A stretch of DNA of 64,000 nucleotides. Origin: Lactiplantibacillus mudanjiangensis (GTDB lineage Bacteria; Bacillota; Bacilli; Lactobacillales; Lactobacillaceae). The notes beneath the pieces were generated by a model. That model saw only the letters and a program-made list of their open reading frames with translations, did not search any database and was not told the origin of the DNA. The position numbers and the translations under genes were made by a program. The stretch lies in NCBI RefSeq assembly GCF_005405385.1, contig NZ_BJDY01000002.1, positions 310,001-374,000 of the forward strand. The letters are read 5' to 3'. This document shows positions 54,477 through 64,000 of the stretch, piece by piece (within the stretch, counting starts at the first letter, position 1; each line of letters begins with the position of its first letter).

Positions 54477-54490
54477 TTATAGTAGTTAAC
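54477..54490. repeat. Shared upstream 14-mer before giant gene 2
   Basis: TTATAGTAGTTAAC lies 377 bases before the start of giant gene 2. The same 14-mer lies 378 bases before giant gene 3 (58625-58638). The equal offset indicates that the upstream region was duplicated with the gene. No reading frame is seen in 54433-54853; it is AT-rich. Confidence 0.55.
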
Positions 54491-54744
54491 CAAATTGGTG
54501 TTTTTTATGATTTTTCACAAAAAAATAATAACGATTTAATGTTTATATTTACTGACGTATTAGTTAGCCTTAGAAGTTAACAAATACAAAGCATAAATAT
54601 CTTGATAATAGTTGCAAAATTATCGATAGTTTATCCAAATTTTGGGGGCAAATCTTCTCGGAAAACAACCAGTTCTTTCCAGATGTAGCATAGAAAATCA
54701 TTGCTAAAAAGCCCGTTATTATGCCGTTTGACGACTATTATCAG

Positions 54745-54773
54745 TTGAAGCAACTAAATTAACAGCCTATACT
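54745..54773 (+). promoter_or_regulatory. Promoter of giant BspA-like gene 2
   Basis: TTGAAG (54745-54750), 17 bases, TATACT (54768-54773), 81 bases before the start. Confidence 0.7.
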
Positions 54774-54853
54774 ATCGGTGTAAAGCAATTTGATCATTTG
54801 GTTACGTCAATGCCAGTTAAGGCCATGATTAACCCAATAAGGGGGAATTCAAA

Positions 54854-57800
54854 ATGCCAAAAAATCAGCAACTTTTGACATCAACCAATCAAAAATTACA
54901 TTATAAAATGTATAAAAAAGGTCGTTTCTGGCTATTTGCAGGAATTGTTGTAATGGGGATTGCCGGGCAAGGTCAAACGGCCAATGCTCAAACTGCGACA
55001 ACGGATAGCACGACCGATGACAATCAGGTAACCGCTAATCAAACGACAACAGTCGGTCAAACTGCGACAATCAGTCAAACTACTAGTCGTTCGGCAAGTC
55101 TTACAACGAATACGAGTGCTGGGGCAAGTACTAGCACAACTAGTGAAAGCACAGCAACTACTAGTGAACAAACAGCACAAACAGCTACTTCAGCAACTAG
55201 TTCAACGACGACCAGTCAGGCTAGTCAACAAACAACTAGTGCAGTTACTAGTCAAAGTACGGCTCAATCAGCTGCTAACAGTAGTGAATCCGCTAACAGC
55301 GCAACTAATCAGACTAATACCTCGGCAACTGATTCATCAGCGACCAGTGCGGCCACAACTAACCAAGCATCAAGTGCTGCATCGGCTGATATTGAAACCG
55401 TAAGTCAGGTACAGGCACCAACAAGTGAAGCTGTTTCAACAATAAGTACAGCTAGTGATGTAGCGATGGCAACCCAAGATGTTGCACTAGCCGCCACAAC
55501 TCAAGATCAACAAGTGACTAACCAACGTGCAGCCTTGCTGCGGGCGGCGACAGTGGCGAGTGATATCGCTAGCGGAACTTCCGGAACGGCTGCTTGGCGA
55601 ATTGATAGTACGGATACGTTATATATCGGAACTGGAACCTTGGCTGTAGGTAGTTGGGACAGTTATGCTGATCGTATTAAAACGATTACCTTTGAAGGCA
55701 CGGTCACCGCGCCAGTTATTGCCGACAGTTTATTTAGTAATTTGAAGAATCTGATCACCATTACTAATCCTGAACAGCTTGACATCAGTCAAACCACCTC
55801 GCTTGCGCTCATGTTCTTGAACGATACAAGTTTAACCTCCTTAGACTTATCAAGTTGGGATGTCAGCAAGGTGACTTCAATTAATGCCATGTTCAGTGGT
55901 GATTCAAGTCTTTCTGAACTAAACGTTGCGCAATGGCATACTGAACAAGTGAAAGATATGACTGAAGCTTTTTACGGCTGTAGTAGTTTGACGCAACTAG
56001 ATATAAGTCAGTGGAATACGAGTCAACTGACAGATGTTGATCGTATGTTCATGTACTGTAGTAGTTTAGAAAGCTTGGATTTGACTAATTGGCAGACGGG
56101 AAGCGTTGATAGCTTCGTCTCGATGTTTTATGGCGATTCGAGCTTAACCAGTTTAAAGTTGGCCAACTGGAACACAAGTAAGGTCACAAGAATGCAAGGG
56201 ATGTTTACGAACGTATCGAGTTTAAAGACCCTTGATCTAAGCGGCTGGGATATGAGTAATGTTTTTGACGTGAATGGGATGTTTAGTGGTGATACTAGTT
56301 TGGTTACACTAACAACTGGTAATTGGCAGCTAACTAATATGGAGTTTACGTACAATATGTTTTATAACTGCGAAAGTTTAGTTACTGTTGGTAATACGAC
56401 TAATTGGAATCTAGGCCAAGTAACGCTTGCTTTTCAAATGTTTTATAACTGTCGTAGTTTAACTACTTTAGATGTTTCTAAGTGGCAAACTGGTAATATC
56501 ACAACTATGCAAAACATGTTTCTATATGACATGCAGCTAACTAACTTAGACGTCAGCTCGTGGGATACGCATAGTTTACAAAACGCGGCATATCTATTTG
56601 GCTGGAATTACAATTTAGAGACTATTGATATCAGTAACTGGGATACTAGTCAGTTGACTAATTTTAAGTCAATTTTTATCGGAGATACGGCCCTGAAAAA
56701 AATAACATTAGGACGTAATTCGGTCCTTCAAGATGACACTACTAGTGTTGGATTGCAGGCTGTACCTAACAATGCAGCTTACACCGGTTATTGGTTGAAT
56801 ACTGCTGGTCAAAAATTCACTTCAGCGGAATTAATGGCCTTGTACCAAGCCGGATCAACAACCGCAGTTGCGGATACGTATACCTGGCAAGAAAATAAAA
56901 GTAGCATCAAGGTTCAAGATACGACGGTGACGCAAACGCCAACCAATACTTGGAAGGTCAAAGATAACTTTGTGAGTGCCACCGATTCCGATGGTCAGGA
57001 GTTAGGTGTAGCTGATATAACGACTGACGGAACTGTTGATACGAGCAAGGCCGGGACTTACTATGTCACGTATATCAATGGCGCCTTTTTCACAGCGGTC
57101 GCAAAGATCACTGTTTTAGAAACGCAGGCAACGCTGAATGTTGAAAGTAGTACTGTGATTAAAGGGCAAACTTGGACGGCCGAAGATAATTTCAAAGGTG
57201 CGACTGACGCGAATGGTCAACCACTCGATTTCAGTCAACTAACCGTTACGGGTAATAACCTAGTTGACACAAGCAAAGTTGGGTCGACTTATGCCGTCAC
57301 TTACAGTTTTAAAGACAGTGCGGGCAATGCCTTTTCACAAACCGTTACAGTGACAGTCGTGAATAGCCAAGTCGCTGTGGATGCGAAAGACTCGACGATT
57401 ATTCAAGGTCAGACTTGGAAGCCATCTGATAATTTGATCAGTGTGACGGCCGCTGATGGCACGACAGGCGATTCGTCAAAAGTAACGATCTTAAATGCCG
57501 ATCAGATCGACACGAAAAAGCCGGGGCAATATCAAGTGATCTATCAGTACACCGATGCTTACAATAATGTTGCGACAAAGACGATTACGCTAACTGTCGT
57601 TGCCACTCAAGCTAGTATTGATGCGCATGATACAACGATCATGCAAGGTCAAGCTTGGCAGGCAAGTGATAGTTTGGATTCAGTCACGACCGCAGCTGGT
57701 ACCACCGGAGATTTAACGGCGGTAACCGTTAGTGATTCAAGTTCGGTTAATGTGAAAAAGCCCGGTCAGTATCAAGTGACGTATCAATATGTCGATGCTT

Positions 57801-58528
57801 ATCAAAATCTGGTCACTAAGACGATCACAGTGACCGTTGTTGCAACAAAAGTCAGCATCGACGCTAAAGACAAAACGGTAGACCAAGATAGTAGTTGGAC
57901 CGCTGCTGATAGTTTTATCAGTGCGACTGATGCAACTGGTAAAGCCGTCGCATTGAGTCAAGTTACCGTCATTGGGGCCGACAAAGTTGACTTATCGAAA
58001 GCTGGTCAGTATCAAGTAACCTATCAATACACTGATCTCTACGGTAATCAGGCGAGTCAAACGATTACGGTGACCGTTAAAGCTGATTCAACAGGGACAC
58101 CAGATCCAATCGTTCCAGACCCAGATCCCTCGACACCAAGTGATCCCGGAAAAGGCGATTCATCGGATCCAGTTGATGCGACGAATCAATCAGAAACAAC
58201 TCCATCAAATGGGAGCCAAGCTGCAGTATTGAAAACAACTGTTAAACAACCACAACAAAAGGTGACTACTGTAACGACTCCGGCTGGGGCAACTATTGCG
58301 ACTAATCAACAAACATTAACAATGATGCCGCCACAAGCCGCTACAATTGAGCTGACCAACACATCAACGGTTAAGCATTCAAAAACTAAGCCGACACCAG
58401 TCAAAACTAGCCAACAATTACCACAAACTGATGAAACCACACCAACTAAGTGGGTCGGTTTATTAGGTCTTTGGTTAGGGCTAGGAACGTTTGGCATTGC
58501 CGCAGATCGGAAACGGCGTCAACGTTAA
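54854..58528 (+). CDS. Giant BspA-like surface protein 2, LPQTDE sortase substrate
   Basis: A 1,224-residue protein with the same plan as giant 1: KxYKxGKxW signal peptide (HYKMYKKGRFWLFAGIVVMG), Ser/Thr-rich stretch (about 50-230), a shorter run of DUF285 repeats (about 270-610), five Ig-like repeats (about 680-1090), a Pro/Asp linker (PDPIVPDPDPSTPSDPGKG), stalk, LPQTDE and tail DRKRRQR. The difference in length from giant 1 comes mostly from fewer BspA repeats. Exported and sortase-linked. AAGGGGG precedes the start. Confidence 0.92.
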   Translation: MPKNQQLLTSTNQKLHYKMYKKGRFWLFAGIVVMGIAGQGQTANAQTATTDSTTDDNQVTANQTTTVGQTATISQTTSRSASLTTNTSAGASTSTTSESTATTSEQTAQTATSATSSTTTSQASQQTTSAVTSQSTAQSAANSSESANSATNQTNTSATDSSATSAATTNQASSAASADIETVSQVQAPTSEAVSTISTASDVAMATQDVALAATTQDQQVTNQRAALLRAATVASDIASGTSGTAAWRIDSTDTLYIGTGTLAVGSWDSYADRIKTITFEGTVTAPVIADSLFSNLKNLITITNPEQLDISQTTSLALMFLNDTSLTSLDLSSWDVSKVTSINAMFSGDSSLSELNVAQWHTEQVKDMTEAFYGCSSLTQLDISQWNTSQLTDVDRMFMYCSSLESLDLTNWQTGSVDSFVSMFYGDSSLTSLKLANWNTSKVTRMQGMFTNVSSLKTLDLSGWDMSNVFDVNGMFSGDTSLVTLTTGNWQLTNMEFTYNMFYNCESLVTVGNTTNWNLGQVTLAFQMFYNCRSLTTLDVSKWQTGNITTMQNMFLYDMQLTNLDVSSWDTHSLQNAAYLFGWNYNLETIDISNWDTSQLTNFKSIFIGDTALKKITLGRNSVLQDDTTSVGLQAVPNNAAYTGYWLNTAGQKFTSAELMALYQAGSTTAVADTYTWQENKSSIKVQDTTVTQTPTNTWKVKDNFVSATDSDGQELGVADITTDGTVDTSKAGTYYVTYINGAFFTAVAKITVLETQATLNVESSTVIKGQTWTAEDNFKGATDANGQPLDFSQLTVTGNNLVDTSKVGSTYAVTYSFKDSAGNAFSQTVTVTVVNSQVAVDAKDSTIIQGQTWKPSDNLISVTAADGTTGDSSKVTILNADQIDTKKPGQYQVIYQYTDAYNNVATKTITLTVVATQASIDAHDTTIMQGQAWQASDSLDSVTTAAGTTGDLTAVTVSDSSSVNVKKPGQYQVTYQYVDAYQNLVTKTITVTVVATKVSIDAKDKTVDQDSSWTAADSFISATDATGKAVALSQVTVIGADKVDLSKAGQYQVTYQYTDLYGNQASQTITVTVKADSTGTPDPIVPDPDPSTPSDPGKGDSSDPVDATNQSETTPSNGSQAAVLKTTVKQPQQKVTTVTTPAGATIATNQQTLTMMPPQAATIELTNTSTVKHSKTKPTPVKTSQQLPQTDETTPTKWVGLLGLWLGLGTFGIAADRKRRQR

Positions 58529-58533
58529 GATGC

Positions 58534-58577
58534 TATTAAAAGAAGTCAAACCACAATTGGGTTGACTTCTTTTAATA
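58534..58577 (+). terminator. Terminator of giant BspA-like gene 2
   Basis: TATTAAAAGAAGTCAA pairs with TTGACTTCTTTTAATA around a 12-base loop. Confidence 0.85.
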
Positions 58578-58624
58578 TAAAATAGAAAAAAACAAAAAAT
58601 AATAATTATTTGAGTTGATTTTAG

Positions 58625-58638
58625 TTATAGTAGTTAAC
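58625..58638. repeat. Shared upstream 14-mer before giant gene 3
   Basis: TTATAGTAGTTAAC, identical to 54477-54490 and at the same distance from the next start codon. Nothing else is recognised in 58578-58880. Confidence 0.55.
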
Positions 58639-58880
58639 TAACTGAATAGTTGTGAGTTAGTAGTCTATTTTTATAATTAATCTTAATGTTCATATGAATT
58701 AAATAATTGTTTAATCCTTAAATACCTGCATAACTTAAAAAATTTAGAACATAAAATTAATGGAATTTATCCTTTTGAGAGGTGTCATCGTCAAAATTAG
58801 CAGCCCACTTTTCCCAGTGTTTGTGCAACGTTGACACTATTATAAAACGTATAGCCACGCGGTTTTGACGACAAAATTAG

Positions 58881-58910
58881 TTGAAATTAGTGCTACTGTC
58901 AGACTATACT
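58881..58910 (+). promoter_or_regulatory. Promoter of giant BspA-like gene 3
   Basis: TTGAAA (58881-58886), 18 bases, TATACT (58905-58910), 93 bases before the start. Confidence 0.68.
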
Positions 58911-59002
58911 AATTAGTGTGAAATAATTAATGTAATAAACTTATTAATTAATCGGCATTATCGTGAGTTAGCGCGATAACTTACCCAATAAAAGGGGACT
59001 TA

Positions 59003-62000
59003 ATGATGCAAAAAGATCATCAACTAAACACGACGCCAAAAGTACATTATAAAATGTATAAAAAAGGGCGCTTTTGGCTATTTGCTGGTGTGACCGTTTT
59101 CACTTGGCAACTTAGTTATCCAGCAGCTCAAGCAGATAACACAGATCAATCAAGTAGCGATGCTAATACGAGTAGCACAACCGATTCATCAGATCTTGCC
59201 AGTAAAACCGTCACACTGAGCAATAGTTCAGCAACTAATAATTCTACTAGTAGTTCAAGTAGTACAGCCACTTCAACTAGTGATGATACTTCGACAAGCG
59301 CCAGTTCAACAAGTACGGCTACTAAAGAAACAAGTACTGATGATTCTTCAACTGCGACAACCAAAGCGGATGCGACCAGTAGTACCACCGATGCCAGCAG
59401 TCAAAAAAGTAACGACAATACGAGTGGTGAAGCGACACAAACTAGCGATAGCAAGTCGAGTACAACCAGCGGCGCAACGAAAAGTGAAACTGGTAGTAGT
59501 TTGAGTACGGCTGCTAGCGATGAAAGTAACACTAGCAGTGGTGATACAACAACGGTTAATACTTCAAGTAGCAACGTCGCCAGCAATGAGTCAGCTACAT
59601 CGACGAATGATGATTCAAACACGTCAGCAAATGAAACCTCGGTGTCTGATGTAACGACCGCTACGGCTAATTTAACGAACATTAATAGCAACACAGCTGG
59701 CCTAACTGATGGGACAACCACAACAGTTAACGCCCCAGTTGTTGCCAATGTGGCGACTGCAGAAACCTTAGTTGACAGAGGCAGTTTATTACGAAGCGAT
59801 GCCGTTGCTACGGCGGCTGCAGCAACCACGGTTAGTGGGTCATTCACAGCTGGTGCAACATGGACTTTTGATAGCACAACGGGTGTGTTGACTATTACTG
59901 GTAACGGCGGTGGGTTGGATAATACCGTTTCTAATGGGAATGGAAGCTATACGAGTCCTTGGGCTAGTATCGCAACTCAAGTTAAAACCGTTATTTTTGA
60001 TAGCACAGTAAAAGCGGCCGCCGTTTCAGCCGATTTGTTTTCTGGGATGACCAGCTTAACGACTGTTGAAAATGCTGATAATTTTGATACAAGTGCCGCC
60101 ACAACGATGTTCCAAATGTTTCGTGGTGACACAGCGTTAACGAGTATCGATGTTGATAAATGGCAGACTGGTAACGTGACGAACATGGCCGATATGTTTA
60201 ATAACACGGCGGCGCTAACTGAGCTAGATGTTTCTAACTGGGACACTAGTAAGGTCACTAATATGGCTAACATGTTTTGGGGTAATGCTGCCTTAACAAC
60301 ACTTGATGTTTCCGGCTGGGATACGAGTAATGTAACAAATATGGCTTACATGTTTTCTGGTGACAGTGCGTTAACAGCGTTATCAGTTGATAAGTGGGAT
60401 ACCAGCAATGTCACTGATATGTCTTATATGTTTAACGGGACAACCAACCTGGCAACGCTAAATGTCGCTAGTTGGAACACCGGCAAGGTCGGCAATATGA
60501 ATGCGATGTTTAATGGTGCATCAAGTCTACAGACCATTGACGTCTCTAATTGGGATACTAGCGCAGTTGGTACTGGTACGGTGACAAGTACCAGTACTCC
60601 GCTTACCAAAGCCGGAATGGCATATATGTTTGCCAACGATACCAGCTTAACCTCATTAGGTGAGCGTGGAACGTCAACTAGTGGCAATACTTGGAATACA
60701 GCTAATGTACAAGATATGCAGTATATGTTTGCCAGTGACACTAGTTTAATAACCGTTAACACGTCAAACTGGGATACAAGTAGTGTTACCAATATGAATC
60801 ATATGTTTTATCAAGACTATAACCTGGCTACACTTGATGTTTCCAGTTGGGATACTAGCAATGTTACCAGCATGCAATACATGTTCGGTATGCTTTCAAC
60901 CCATCCCAATACTGTTTTAACGACTTTGGCTGTTGGCAGCTGGGATACCGGCAAGGTTACTGACATGGGCAACATGTTTTCTTATGATAAAGGCCTAACA
61001 ACGCTTGATGTTTCAAACTGGGATACTAGCAATGTCACTTCATTGATCGCAACATTTTCTGGTGTCAGCAGTTTAAAAACGTTGGATGTATCCGGGTGGG
61101 TAACGAGTAAGGTCACTAGTCTTAATTCAACATTTTCTGGAATGACTAGTGTGACTGCATTAGCCGTTGGCACTACCGTTAAAAGTGGTAAAACTGTATG
61201 GGATATTAGTAAGGTAACCAATTTAGTTAGCACCTTTGCTAATGACAGCAGTTTGACGGCATTACCAATTGACGTTTGGGATACAAGCCAAGTGATCTCG
61301 CTGAACAACACGTTATCCGGATTAAAGCTAACGACTTTGAATGTGTCTAAGTGGAATACGGCAAACGTCACTTTTATGGGGTACCTCTTTCAAAATGATA
61401 CGAATTTAACCAGCCTAAGTTTTACTAATCCAGATACTGGGACCTTTTGGGATACGAGCAAAGTGACTAGTATGGCGTACATGTTTTATGGTAATGCTAG
61501 TCTAACATCATTGGATCTTTCAGGATTTAATACCGGTAACGTAACAACTATGGTCAATATGTTTAATGGTGACGCTAAATTAACGACTTTAAATATTGGC
61601 AACTTTACAATGAGTGACAGTACCGTTCTAACAGGAATGTTGACCGGTGCTAATAGTTTAAGAACCCTTACTTTGGGTAGTAGCACTTTATTAAGTAATT
61701 CTACTGGGAGCGCAGGCCTATATACGTTAAAGGCAACTGAGGCCTATACTGACCATTGGATTAATGCTGAAAAATCAGCCCAATACAGTAGTAGCAATTT
61801 AACCACGCTTTACAGTACACCAACCACTGCGGTAGCTGACACGTATACCATTCTGGCTAATCAAACCAACTTAGTCGTTGCCGATCCGATCACCGTCACG
61901 GTCAATCCCGAAGCGACCGGTGATGCTGCGACTTGGACTGAGGATCAAGGGCTATCATCAACTAGTACTGATTATTATGGTAATGAGCTAACTGCTGATA

Positions 62001-64000
62001 ATGCTAATGTGACGGTTACTATCACAAAAAATGGTGTCGCTTATAGTGGCACAACGATTGATTTAACTAACAATGATTCGGCTGGACTTTATGCAATTAC
62101 TTATACTTATAATGATCAGGCTATGAATAACCTCATTCACTCCGCAACAGCCCATGTTACCGTAGTTGCAAATCAAGCCGCGCTTACTGTAAAAACCAAT
62201 CCAACCTATCTTTATACTGGTAGTGGGTGGACCCCAAGCGCGGGCTTAGATACGGCAACCGATGTGGATGGGTCAAAAGTTACTATCGGATCTGGTACTG
62301 ACGATGTTCATGTCACCGTTACGAAGGATGGTCAGTCGGTTGATATAGTCGATACGGCAACTGCTGGCACTTATGATGTGACTTACAGTTTTACGGATAA
62401 GCAGGGGAATACCCACACGGCAACGACTACTGTTGTCATTACTGATCGTGATTCAGCGGTCAATGCCGGTGATAATCAAGTGATCTACAATAATGACACT
62501 TACACGCCAAATACCGTGACGACAACTGAACCAAATGGGAAAGCCACCACAGCAACCGTGACCACAGTGATTAAGGATGCTGACGGAAATATTGTTGACC
62601 GGATTGAGCCATCAACACCAGCCGGAACGTATACGATTACCACTAGTTTTGAGGATATGAATGGTGAGACGCAGACTGGATTATCTAAAGTGACCATTGT
62701 CGATGCAACGACGGCTGTTGACGCTGGCCCTGATCAAACGTTATATTCCAATGATCCTTATACAGCCAATACCATTACGGCAAAATACGCTAATGGCACA
62801 ACGGTTGATAGTAGCGATCTCACAACGACGTATCAATATATGGATACTGCCGGCAACAAGAGCAGCGTCACTGACGTTGATTTAACCAAGGCTGGGGTAT
62901 ACACGATTACGTCAACGTTTAAAGATGCGAGTGGTCAAATGCAAACCGGTACTTCAACGGTCACCGTTGTTGATAAAAGTGTTGCAGTAACGCCTGGTCC
63001 GGATCAGACCTTGTATGTAGATGCGACTTATACACCAAATATCGTAACCACGACTTATGCGGATGGCACTAGTGTCCCATCAGATAAAGTGACAACTAAG
63101 ATCACGTATCAAACTGATGCAACTGCCACATCAACGCCGGTAACACAAGTTGATACGAGTACCGCCGGTATTTATACGATTACGACTAGTTTTACGGATC
63201 AGTCGGGAACCAGCCAATCAGCGTCATCAACGGTCACCGTAAAAACGGCGGAGACGACCATTAATACTGGCACTGATCAAACGTTATACGTTGACGATAC
63301 GTATACGCCAAATACGATTACGGCGAAATATCAAGATGGATCAACCGTGCCAAGCGACCAGCTAACCACGACCATTATTGATAATGAGACAAACGAACCC
63401 GTTGACCAAGTCGATACGACTAAGACTGGTTCTTACACCATTGAAACCAGTTTTACTGACCAAAATGGGAAGACGGTGACTGGCACTTCACAAGTGACGG
63501 TTGTTGCGAAAGATGGCGCAATCACGAGTTCTGATCAAACGATTTACGCCGGTGATGCTTACACATTAAGCGCTGTTACGGCGAAATACGCTGACGGAAC
63601 CGATGTACCGGCGAAAGAATTAACCACGACCTATACGCTTAACGGTGAACCAACAACTAGTGTTGATCCCAATGTTGCTGGGACTTATGAAGTCACCACC
63701 GCTTTTAATGATGGCAATGGTCAAACGATCAGCACGACTTCAACGGTGACCGTGAAGGCCGTCACTGGCGCCATTACCGCTGACGATACCACGATTTATG
63801 TTGGCGATACTGCCTGGACGCCGACGACAAGTTTAATTAGTGCGATTAATTCGGATGGCGATGACGTGATAGGTCAAGTCACGAGTACAATTAAAAACAG
63901 TGCGAGTGAAACGGTCCCAGTCATAGATACAAGCAAGCCGGGTACCTATGAAGTGACTTATCAGTTTACCGATGTCAATCAACAAGTCCAAACGAAGACG
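59003..64000 (+). CDS. Giant BspA-like surface protein 3 (5' part; runs off the window)
   Basis: The frame is open from the ATG at 59003 (AAGGGG just upstream) to the last base, 1,666 codons with no stop. It has a KxYKxGKxW signal peptide (HYKMYKKGRFWLFAG, ending near PAAQA), a Ser/Thr/Asp-rich stretch (about 45-250), DUF285 BspA-type repeats (about 330-890) and from about residue 950 a series of at least eight Ig-like repeats of about 90 residues (core DQTLYxxDxYTPNTxTAKYxDG). These differ from the Ig repeats in giants 1 and 2. The anchor is expected downstream of the window. The longest of the family here. Confidence 0.9.
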   Translation, partial: MMQKDHQLNTTPKVHYKMYKKGRFWLFAGVTVFTWQLSYPAAQADNTDQSSSDANTSSTTDSSDLASKTVTLSNSSATNNSTSSSSSTATSTSDDTSTSASSTSTATKETSTDDSSTATTKADATSSTTDASSQKSNDNTSGEATQTSDSKSSTTSGATKSETGSSLSTAASDESNTSSGDTTTVNTSSSNVASNESATSTNDDSNTSANETSVSDVTTATANLTNINSNTAGLTDGTTTTVNAPVVANVATAETLVDRGSLLRSDAVATAAAATTVSGSFTAGATWTFDSTTGVLTITGNGGGLDNTVSNGNGSYTSPWASIATQVKTVIFDSTVKAAAVSADLFSGMTSLTTVENADNFDTSAATTMFQMFRGDTALTSIDVDKWQTGNVTNMADMFNNTAALTELDVSNWDTSKVTNMANMFWGNAALTTLDVSGWDTSNVTNMAYMFSGDSALTALSVDKWDTSNVTDMSYMFNGTTNLATLNVASWNTGKVGNMNAMFNGASSLQTIDVSNWDTSAVGTGTVTSTSTPLTKAGMAYMFANDTSLTSLGERGTSTSGNTWNTANVQDMQYMFASDTSLITVNTSNWDTSSVTNMNHMFYQDYNLATLDVSSWDTSNVTSMQYMFGMLSTHPNTVLTTLAVGSWDTGKVTDMGNMFSYDKGLTTLDVSNWDTSNVTSLIATFSGVSSLKTLDVSGWVTSKVTSLNSTFSGMTSVTALAVGTTVKSGKTVWDISKVTNLVSTFANDSSLTALPIDVWDTSQVISLNNTLSGLKLTTLNVSKWNTANVTFMGYLFQNDTNLTSLSFTNPDTGTFWDTSKVTSMAYMFYGNASLTSLDLSGFNTGNVTTMVNMFNGDAKLTTLNIGNFTMSDSTVLTGMLTGANSLRTLTLGSSTLLSNSTGSAGLYTLKATEAYTDHWINAEKSAQYSSSNLTTLYSTPTTAVADTYTILANQTNLVVADPITVTVNPEATGDAATWTEDQGLSSTSTDYYGNELTADNANVTVTITKNGVAYSGTTIDLTNNDSAGLYAITYTYNDQAMNNLIHSATAHVTVVANQAALTVKTNPTYLYTGSGWTPSAGLDTATDVDGSKVTIGSGTDDVHVTVTKDGQSVDIVDTATAGTYDVTYSFTDKQGNTHTATTTVVITDRDSAVNAGDNQVIYNNDTYTPNTVTTTEPNGKATTATVTTVIKDADGNIVDRIEPSTPAGTYTITTSFEDMNGETQTGLSKVTIVDATTAVDAGPDQTLYSNDPYTANTITAKYANGTTVDSSDLTTTYQYMDTAGNKSSVTDVDLTKAGVYTITSTFKDASGQMQTGTSTVTVVDKSVAVTPGPDQTLYVDATYTPNIVTTTYADGTSVPSDKVTTKITYQTDATATSTPVTQVDTSTAGIYTITTSFTDQSGTSQSASSTVTVKTAETTINTGTDQTLYVDDTYTPNTITAKYQDGSTVPSDQLTTTIIDNETNEPVDQVDTTKTGSYTIETSFTDQNGKTVTGTSQVTVVAKDGAITSSDQTIYAGDAYTLSAVTAKYADGTDVPAKELTTTYTLNGEPTTSVDPNVAGTYEVTTAFNDGNGQTISTTSTVTVKAVTGAITADDTTIYVGDTAWTPTTSLISAINSDGDDVIGQVTSTIKNSASETVPVIDTSKPGTYEVTYQFTDVNQQVQTKT

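Noticed and set aside
59401-59877. Long minus-strand frames inside the Ser/Thr-rich parts of the giant genes
   Set aside because: They mirror AGT/ACN-rich codons and give Val/Leu-rich low-complexity peptides without starts or motifs.

Overview
The window comes from a low-to-mid GC Gram-positive lactic acid bacterium, most likely a Lactiplantibacillus (L. plantarum group). The evidence is sortase signals of the LPQT-x-E type on every complete wall-anchored protein, KxYKxGKxW-type signal peptides, WxL/DUF916 csc-type surface clusters, a Mn-type ABC transporter, and a metabolic and regulatory gene set typical of that genus. I cannot fix the species from sequence alone.

Layout. 1-6.2 kb: the 3' end of a GH13 phospho-alpha-glucosidase with its PTS EIIBCA, then a YtrA-type GntR regulator with an ABC ATPase and two membrane proteins. 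6.3-10 kb: two paralogous membrane diguanylate cyclases (GGEEF) flanking a short NAD(P)-binding protein and copy A of a repeat element. 10-16.7 kb: a small WxL/DUF916/WxL surface cluster, a GlsB-type membrane protein and a Cna-B repeat LPQTSE protein. 16.8-28.5 kb: stress and redox metabolism with local regulators (tautomerase, DJ-1/ArsR/quinone oxidoreductase, pentapeptide protein, Rrf2, IclR/SDR/MerR, an AbrB-like domain fused to a membrane protein, phosphatase, LysR, DeoR/HAD). 28.6-33.4 kb: a decayed giant BspA-like surface protein. 33.9-40 kb: a complete csc-type cluster (two WxL proteins, DUF916 protein, small LPQTDE protein, large beta-helix WxL protein). 40-46.6 kb: LysR plus two aldo-keto reductases, a universal stress protein and a Mn/Zn ABC transporter. 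46.7-64 kb: a Cna-B LPQTNE protein and three tandem giant BspA-like proteins; the last runs off the window. About half of the window encodes exported surface proteins.

The most striking non-coding feature is a dispersed element of about 0.5 kb in three copies (7580-8070, 24813-25354, 42881-43426). The copies share terminal inverted repeats reading CTAAAGGTTGAAAG, and two have clear 7-8 bp target duplications. They carry no conserved reading frame but share internal hairpins, one with a compensatory base-pair change. In two cases the element has landed exactly between a gene's stop codon and its terminator, in the same orientation relative to that gene, so it should be transcribed as a 3' UTR. 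It behaves as a MITE whose interior resembles a structured RNA.

How the parts work together: WxL proteins attach non-covalently to the wall. DUF916 proteins are membrane-anchored partners. Small LPQTxE proteins and Cna-B or BspA-like proteins are sortase-linked. Together they give the cell a large adhesive coat. The adjacent c-di-GMP synthases could influence surface behaviour, but nothing in the sequence links them directly.
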